Assembly: GCF_023078275.1 (NCBI RefSeq)
Contig: NC_062971.1
Span: forward strand, 18,662,001 to 18,726,000
DNA length: 64,000 nucleotides
Source: Leguminivora glycinivorella
Taxonomy: Eukaryota > Arthropoda > Insecta > Lepidoptera > Tortricidae
Direction of reading: 5' to 3'
Position 1 is the first letter of the stretch, and each line of letters opens with the position of its first letter. The position numbers and the translations under genes were made by a program. The notes under the pieces are model-generated. The model was not told the origin of the DNA. It ran no database searches and saw only the letters and a program-made list of their open reading frames with translations. Positions 57,293-64,000 of this stretch are shown here, piece by piece.

Positions 57293-57736
57293 TCCGTCAC
57301 CTTATATACTGTATGTTGCAATGATGTCTACCACCGCAGTCAGCACGTGACATACGAGACTACACTTGTGGTTGGGACTGTATACTATCTAGTACCTATG
57401 TAGTTGAAAACGAGAAATATCAGATCCGACAGCAATTCAGAGCTAGACGATAAGCTTTATACATATTTGTTCTAAATATTAAGGAATTTCTGAATGTTTG
57501 TAGCTACAAGATACTGATTACTCTCTCGTCAGCCTCCGTACATTAACAACACCACATTTGTACTTTTTATTTTAACCGTTGTAGTTATCCTTCCTTTTAT
57601 TTTACGAGAATATAAAACTTCTACTGTATATTGAAGATTTATCCGAGTCGTCGTCACTACCTACACGGTGGCTACATATGGCAACTTGACTAAAAGATAC
57701 GGTGGCTAGATACTGTCTGTACTATTAGAGATGCCT
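57293..57736. other. Noncoding stretch, nothing identified
   Basis: AT-rich with no supported gene. Confidence 0.35.
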
Positions 57737-57943
57737 CTAACTGATAAGTAGGAGCAGATAGATTTGTAGTGTGTTCAGCCGGCCAAGTTTCATAACACAT
57801 AAGCTTGATGGTTCACACGCGCACGATTCAGCCTGTAGCAAATTGGCCGGACTATCGCTGATACTTCCCACTTGACCCGGGCTTTCTCCGTGTGAAAATG
57901 GCGCCACAATTCCAACTCGCTTTCTATTCCGTACGCACGTCAT
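57737..57943 (-). other. Unassigned 68-codon open frame in a GC-richer patch
   Basis: The frame includes FSHGESPGQVGSISDSPANL. Bases 57770-57950 are less AT-rich than their surroundings. No splice sites or domain are recognised. It may be an exon fragment or a piece of an unknown repeat. Confidence 0.2.
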
Positions 57944-59097
57944 AACGTCTGGGAAATGGGTGCTTTACTGAAACAGGAGCGGAACTAGATTTAGTTCTTT
58001 GACAGCTTGTTATAAGGCAACCATATGGAATGCTTTATGGATATATTCCTGTGAGAGCTGAAGTATATCGGTGGTAGTTGTGATGTATAGTATCCATTTA
58101 TAAGTTAAAATATGAAATAGCACGACCTTAACTCTTCTCATTTAAATTTCAACTACCGATCGAACAATAGTGGCGTAAAACTACTCTTCTCCACTGTTAT
58201 TTATAGACCACTAAACCTGAATAAAAAAATCCAAACTATAATTTAATTACTGTTATTTTTCAATGATAAATGGAACTATATATCTATAATACATCTGCAC
58301 CTTGTTGAGTATAACAAAGTACCACCACCTCTCCCGCTCACCAGCAAGTGACAGAGGCGAAGACCTTTGGCTTCATCAGGTGAGCTCACCTTAAAGGAAA
58401 TAGAACCTATACATTTGCTGTCAGATATTTAAGTACTGGCATTTCGAAATTAAACTCGTGAACAAACGTTGTGAAAATAGAATCAATAAATTCGCTGTCG
58501 GTGTCCGGTAGCTAGAAACTCAAAATTAGTCTGTCAGCTGCCTTCGCTTACTTTCCCCGTCGCTGATTGGTCGACCGAACATAAACACCTAAATTTTATT
58601 GCACATTATTGTAATTGAATTTTTATCGGACAGCTTAGCATATTATATTAATAAAGGCTACATCATTGTAAGTGCTTTATGGCTATTATAACTATTAAGC
58701 CGTATGAATATTTGAGATTTCTTTAACTCGATGTTTTATTGCTCGGTTCATCAGCATATCAGTGGTTTGCGGGGCATTGATAATAACAATAAAATCGCCT
58801 TGATTATCATTATTTTAGATGGCCTGAGTGACATAACATAACACAAATGCAACTAAAGCATGAAGAGGATGATACTGTCAGATGCTATAAGTCAATTTAA
58901 TCTTTTAACTACGTTAAAAGCAATTTACTGGTTTTAATACAGTTTGGAGTGACAGGTACAAATTTCCTACAAAACAGTATCTTATAATTTTACGAGTATG
59001 TTCAACATAAAATTATCTATCAAAGTCTTAGGCTTCAATTTAGTTCTACATAGAATGCTATTTATGTACTCTCAGCATATAATAAACTCTATGAGCA
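57944..59097. other. AT-rich noncoding DNA
   Basis: No supported gene. GAAGACCTTTGGCTTCATCAGG near 58360 resembles part of the LINE-tail phrase (TTCATCAGGCGGGCC) at 29389 and may be a decayed fragment. Confidence 0.35.
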
Positions 59098-59127
59098 AGG
59101 GTATGTACAATAATTATTGTACATACC
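59098..59127. repeat. 30-bp perfect palindrome
   Basis: The half-site AGGTATGTACAATAA is followed immediately by its exact reverse complement, giving an unbroken 30-bp palindrome with no loop. Confidence 0.9.
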
Positions 59128-59640
59128 TATATGCATTTACGACCTCTTACTTGGGCAAAAAGTTATGGCAGTAACTTTCAAGTTATGAAAAGTAAATTGT
59201 ATAATATATCTAATATTTTTTGCCGACTAACCGCTATAGGATATATATACGTCATGTAAAAGATAACACATACGTACAATTTTAGAATACCGTTATTGCT
59301 AAAAATCATAAGTTTCCTTATAGGGCTTGTGTGATCGGGATTGAAGGCAAAAGTCTTGATCTAAATATGAGATATCCTAGTTTCTCGACTAGAAGCTCGT
59401 GTTACTGAGTAATTGTAAGAAACTACGACCGATTGAATGAGTGGTTTCGTCAGTTTTCTTTGAACTTTTCGAAACGACCGCGCGGATTTACTGCGCTCAC
59501 GAAACGAAACTTAAGACGTCCGTCCATTAGACAGCATCTGAATAATGCGACTTATAGGAAATATTTATTAATACAGTTATTAAATATGTACCTATAATGC
59601 CTTTCTTATGCAGACATGAATATTTTCCGCTAACACTGGT
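59128..59640. other. Noncoding stretch, nothing identified
   Basis: AT-rich with no supported gene. A GC-richer patch at 59465-59525 carries the words ACCGCGCGG and ACGAAACGAAAC. Confidence 0.35.
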
Positions 59641-59889
59641 ATAAATAAATAAAATAAATAAATAATTATTATAGGACATTCTTACACAGATCGACTGAGT
59701 CCCCGGTAAGCCCAAGAAGGCTTGTGTTGTGTGTAACAACGATATATTTAATATACAAATACTTATATATATAGAAAACATCCATGACTCAGGAACAAAT
59801 ATCTGTGCTCATCACACAAATAAATGGATTCGAACCCGGGACCGCGGCGTAGCAGGCAGGGTCACTACCCGCTAGGGAGACCGGTCGTT
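59641..59889 (-). mobile_element. tRNA-derived SINE with internal deletion
   Basis: On the minus strand it has the GACCGGTCTCCCTAGCGGGT head, a B-box region GGGTTCGAATCC, then directly ATTTATTTGTGTGATGAGC. It lacks the GGTAAGGGC bases present in the 24753 and 30399 copies. The body (CAACACAAGCCTTCTTGGGC, TCCTATAATAATTATTTATT) matches the 30399 subfamily. The tail is an A/T-repeat run at 59641-59668. Confidence 0.85.
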
Positions 59890-60556
59890 AAGTTTACATG
59901 TGTGTTATCATGCTACTAAAATACAGTAAATGGAAGTTAAACGACATCAATATTTGTCTAAAAATACTTCGAATCAAATGGCAATTACTTCGAAAACCTT
60001 TTAGGCAAACAAAAGGCTTTCTTGATAATTATAAACTTTAAGTATGTGTATGCAAAATAGTGTGTAATACAAATCAGGAAACACTTCCAATTTTAGATAC
60101 ATACTTACTTAAAGTTGTAACTAAAATGCGGTCGGCCCCTGTCGGCATCTTCATAAATTTGAATAAGTACGACCGTGTTTTAGTTTTAAAATAATGTTAT
60201 TTTATAAGCTAGATAACTGGACTACAGAATTATTACCTTTTCATATTTTTCCTTACAAAGAGAACGAATAAAATCAATGTTAAATATAAACTTTCGTAAA
60301 TTTTCCATACAAACGTCAAAACTGCGAACAGATTCTATTGAGTCAGACGCCCGATCGGGCTCACTTCACTTCACTTCACTTCACTTTTTAGTCTATGGCT
60401 ACCGCGCAGTTAAGCACAATTCTGCCAAAAACGAGTATCGAGCTTCACACGGCATGAGGATAGAAAATAAACATAGAGCAAAAAGATAGACTGGGTAATA
60501 CCTGCAGAACAATATAAGAAAATGACAAACAAATATTACTTATTCTAAACAAACAT
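59890..60556. other. Noncoding stretch with CACTT microsatellite
   Basis: AT-rich. A (CACTT)n run lies at about 60362-60386. The 70-codon plus frame at 60277-60489 crosses the microsatellite and is not credible. Confidence 0.4.
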
Positions 60557-60633
60557 TCTTTTGATTATTATATTATTATAATTTAATACAAAAACAAACA
60601 TTTATGCTCAACACTAAGTAAAAAAGGTGCCTT

Positions 60634-61084
60634 TTAAAGGACAATATTGTTTTTTGACATAAATTTACTTATAGCATACACCACTTTATTATTACTAGTT
60701 AGGTACAACAATGAAGACATATTAGTAGGTAAAGGTACATTAATATTTGGAAGGTAGGAATAAAGATCAGGAGATTTGTTATTTAGCGGACAGTTAAAGA
60801 AAATATGATCAATATTACCAACTTCAGTACCACAGTCGCATATAGGAGAATCTTTCATTTTAAAACTATGTAATTGCTCGGACGAACAAACACGACCTAA
60901 TCTGAGTCTAATAATAATGCTAGTGTGTCTTTTAGAAAGAGATCTATTTTTGAAAAACCATGGACGGGATGGAATAGATGGCTGAATTTCAGAAAAGAAG
61001 CATTTCTTAGCACGGGTCCATCGGGTAGCCCATTTTTTCTTCATGAACTCGAAGGGGATGTTCAGGATATCAGGCGAATATATT
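60634..61084 (-). CDS. LINE C-terminal segment with zinc knuckle
   Basis: About 147 codons downstream of the insert continue the LINE protein: KIYSPDILNIPFEFMKKKW, then TRAKKC, and a CDCGTEVGNIDHIFFNC motif. That motif is a Cys-Cys-His-Cys arrangement common near the C-terminus of I- and R1-like LINE proteins. The frame ends with a stop at 60634-60636. An apparent ATG at 61122 lies inside the inserted repeat and is not the native start. The segment itself has no stops. Confidence 0.8.
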
Positions 61085-61690
61085 TTAAAAAAACCGGCCA
61101 AGTGCGAGTCGGGCTCGCGCACAAAGGGTTCCGTAGCAGCAAATATAATAAACCAATAACTTAACCAAAATTACAGTTAAATCAACCTATCTCAAAAACT
61201 ATAAGAGATACTTTGATCAAACCAAAAATCGTTGAAAGAGTTAATTAGCATGCATCACCTCTATTTTTTTTAGAATTTTATACCCCGTAGTTATAAAAAT
61301 AGAGGGGGGGGACATACTTTTACGACTTTGAGAGCTGATATCTCAAAAACCGTTCACTTTAAGAAAAATGTTTTTAGAAAACTTTATATCATTTTAAAAG
61401 ACCTTTCCATTGATACCCCACACGGGTATGTACATCGAAAAAAAAATTTTCATCCCTCAGTTACATGTATGGGGGCCCCACCCCAATTCTTTTTTTTTAC
61501 TATTTAGTGTCATAATTTTGTAGCGGTTCATACAACACATATTCCCATCAAATTTCATCACTGTAGTACTTATAGTTTCCGAGTAAATCGGCTGTGACAG
61601 ACGGACAGACGGACAGACGGACAGACGGACAGACGGACATGACGAAACTATAAGGGTTCCGTTTTTGCCATTTTGGCTACGGAACCCTAA
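61085..61690 (+). mobile_element. GGTTCCGTA-family repeat inserted in the LINE
   Basis: It starts AAAAAAACCGGCCAAGTGCG, passes AGGGTTCCGTAGCAGC at about 61127, and has an (ACGGACAG)n-type run at about 61598-61640. It ends GGCTACGGAACCCTAAAAA. It lies opposite to the LINE and splits its reading frame between DDSF and FKIYSP. The target was a T run (A run on the plus strand), so any duplication is hidden in that run. It has no coding capacity. This copy is intact enough to define the family ends together with the 15917 copy. Confidence 0.85.
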
Positions 61691-64000
61691 AAAGGAGTCA
61701 TCCCCATCAAGAACAGCTTCTTTGGCAGCTATGTCCGCCTTCTCATTACCTACTATGCCCGAGTGACTAGGGATCCAAACAAATACTATCTCTAAGCCAG
61801 CAGAATGGCATTCAAAAATTTTGTTTTTTAGTTGACAAATAAGATAGCTACGTGCGAAATTCTTGAAAGGGCGTAACATAATAGACTGAATTGCACTGAG
61901 ACAGTCAGAAAAAATTACGCATTTTGGCAACTTATGGACAAAGATATATTCCAGAGCTTTTAAGAGGGCCAAGCATTCACCAGAAAATACTGACGCTTCA
62001 GGAGGAAGTTTAAATTTTGCTAAGATATCCGAGTTAGATATGAGAAAAGCTGCCCCTACACAACCCTGATCCGATAATTTAGATGCATCAGTAAAAAAGA
62101 GCTGATGACCTGAATAGTATGAGTGAACAAACTTAGAGAAAGTCGAATTAGCAGAAGGAGACCCTTTATCTATGCCAATATTAGTTACGACTTTGAGTAC
62201 ATGCGTAAGAGCCTCGAAAGGAACAGAATAAATAGGTAGAGTAGAAGATTTCATAATAGGGGGTTTAAGAGCTGCTATTTTCACTAGACTATTAACCAAA
62301 TTGGGTTGATCTTTATTACGCCAGTATGCTTTGCTTGACCCATATAATTGAAGAAGACGCAGTTTTGGAAGAAGAGGATGAGAAGATAGTGCAGAGATAC
62401 CAAATAAAAAGCGGTCTGCAAGAAGTTGCCGTCTTAAATCCAACGGAGGATCCACACATTCAACCTGGATAGCTCTGTTTGGAGAAGGCTTCATGGCACC
62501 CGTAACAATTCTGAGAGCCCTCATTTGAATACGTTCTAGCACAGTGAGAGCTGATTTATTACAGGGTTCGAATATAAAAGTACCAAAATCTAAAAGGCTG
62601 CGGATTAAAGCGTTATATAACAATTTTTGGGAATATGGGTGGGCTCCCCACCAAGCACCTGATAGGGCCTTAAGAATGTTAATATTCCTTTCGCATTTTT
62701 TAGCTATATAAGAAAGATGAGAAGAGCCCACAAATCGCCGATCAAAGAACACTCCAAGAAATTTAACAGAATCTACTAAGGGGATAGGCTCCTCATTAAA
62801 AACAAAACGACAGGCTGGAGTAATCAGACTTCTAGAGAACACAATGGCCGAACTTTTAGCTGAAGATAAGGAGAGACCATGCTTATTTAACCATGAACCT
62901 AATGATACTAAAGCCCCATTAACCATTTCCACAGCACGAAGTGGACTTTTATCTGAGCAGTAGAGGACTACATCATCTGCATATTGTAACAATCTGCAAG
63001 CCCAATTTACCGACTTATCAAGGTCAAACGAATAAATATTAAAAAGAATCGGGCTCAGGACTGAGCCCTGAGGTAGGCCTTTCCATGTGTGACGTACAGC
63101 CTTAACTTCACCCTGCCATCTCACGTTGATAATTCTGAACATCAGCAAATTACAAATAAAATTGACTACCTTAGGAGAGATATTCAGTTGGGACAATTTA
63201 TCTCTAAGTACAGATAGAAGAACATTATCATACGCGGATGAGATGTCAAGAAAAACTGCAGCCATAGACTCACCCCTAGAGAATGATAACCGAATGTCAG
63301 TAGATAATATACTGTGACTATCAGTGATACTTTTTCCCTTCCTAAAACCAAACTGGAAACGAGGAAGAATACCTCGGCTTTCCAAAAACCAATCCAGACG
63401 GTTTTTCAACAGATGCTCCATAATCTTACAAAGAGTGGATGAAAGGGCAATAGGGCGGTAAGATGAACCAAGATTGGAGTCCTTGCCGGGTTTAGGAATC
63501 GGGATGACAAATTGTTCCTTCCAGGAGTCGGGAACAAGTCCAGAGCTAAAGAAGGTGTTAATAAGATCTAAGTAATAAGAGACAGCCGTCATACTAGATC
63601 TGGTTAAAAAGGAATATGAGAGACCATCGGGGCCGGGAGAAGAATCAGAAAGGGAGTCCATGACAAGTTGTAATTCGGAAAGATGAAAAGGAGAAGATAA
63701 GAAGTCATCATAATTAGGGAGTTCAGTATTCTTAGATGGAAGTTCAGACCAGTTAGGCACATAAGGAGGAGCCAGTTTATCGGAAAATTCATACAGCCAA
63801 GAAGGACAGTTAGAAAAAGACGAGGGCGGAGACGACGAGGAGCAGGCATTTCTGAAAGATTTAATACTGCGCCATACAACTGAAGGATGAGTGGCTGGAG
63901 ATAAAGATTCGCAGAACTTTGTCCAACCATCTCTTTTTTTCGAAAGCAGTATTTTTTTAGTTTTGGCTTGCACCCTTTTTAAGTTCAGATAATTTTCCAT
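61691..64000 (-). CDS. LINE reverse transcriptase plus RNase H, 5' partial
   Basis: The protein copies element RNA and removes it. The first 770 codons are native to the LINE, and about 77 more are read into the insert before a stop. Reverse-transcriptase words: SSPGPDG at 120-126, YRPIALSS at 181-188, the catalytic aspartate in VFLDISSAYD at 252, GLPQGSVLSP at 308-317 and YADD at 340-343. RNase H follows: FFTDAS (Asp 638), SGECLALLKALEY (Glu 675), FSDC (Asp 699) and IPSHSGIVGNEKAD (Asp 756), so all four acidic residues are present. No stops occur before the insertion. The ATG at the window edge is probably internal, since the endonuclease is expected upstream. Without its C-terminus the enzyme is probably inactive. 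Confidence 0.92.

Larger units (their letters stand above)
60557..64000 (-). mobile_element. RNase H-bearing LINE, 5' end outside the window
   Basis: The element runs on the minus strand from beyond 64000 to about 60557. Reverse transcriptase and RNase H coding (64000-61691) is followed by an inserted GGTTCCGTA repeat (61690-61085). Then come the protein's C-terminal part (61084-60634) and a short 3' UTR ending in a TAATAATATAATAAT tail. Joining the two coding parts around the T-rich junction keeps the frame. RNase H after the reverse transcriptase points to the I/LOA side of LINE diversity. The clade is not settled from motifs alone, and the endonuclease and any first ORF must lie beyond the window. 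Confidence 0.88.

Overview
This looks like nuclear DNA of an insect, most likely a moth or butterfly (Lepidoptera). The sequence is AT-rich and has no prokaryotic gene organisation. Several dispersed repeats are, from memory, typical of lepidopteran genomes: tRNA-headed SINEs carrying the phrase GTGTGATGAGCACAGATATT, LINE tails ending in ACGTCGGTGGCAA-like or TATG-repeat phrases, RTE-type LINEs with ATA/ATT-repeat tails, and a GGTTCCGTA-bounded repeat with GGAC microsatellites. No complete host protein gene is visible. The window reads as intergenic or intronic DNA heavily colonised by mobile elements.

Layout. Bases 1-9000 hold short repeats: a 132-nt hairpin, a head-to-head pair of tRNA-like SINEs, a duplicated retroposon tail, and a 940-bp element built from degenerate 15-16-nt words. 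Bases 9000-15000 hold perfect hairpins, a direct duplication, and a SINE broken by two later insertions. Bases 15000-26000 carry a GGTTCCGTA-family element, a small piggyBac-type MITE, an RTE LINE next to a large foldback element, and a SINE. Bases 26195-26731 are a clean hAT-type MITE. Bases 36155-36670 are half of a mariner transposase.

The most structured region is 37539-44215. I interpret it as one older 6.7-kb element with terminal inverted repeats and a TATG duplication. It carries decayed coding sequence I do not recognise. It was later invaded by a 2.3-kb internally deleted piggyBac (40216-42552, TTAA duplications, 16-bp perfect TIRs), which itself took a MITE and a tandem duplication, and by a 5'-truncated RTE LINE with a 9-bp target duplication.

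Bases 44200-60500 are mostly featureless AT-rich DNA with scattered repeat tails, an orphan open frame, a cluster of palindromic GTCCATNATGGAC-like words and a SINE. The right edge (60557-64000, minus strand) is a LINE with intact reverse transcriptase and RNase H active sites. It is split by a 0.6-kb GGTTCCGTA element just before its C-terminal zinc-knuckle segment, and its 5' part lies beyond the window.

The elements do not act as a shared pathway. Their value lies in insertion order and nesting, in several near-perfect hairpins that could make double-stranded RNA if transcribed, and in the unidentified transposon-like unit at 37.5-44.2 kb. Family names rest on visible motifs and memory; no database was searched.
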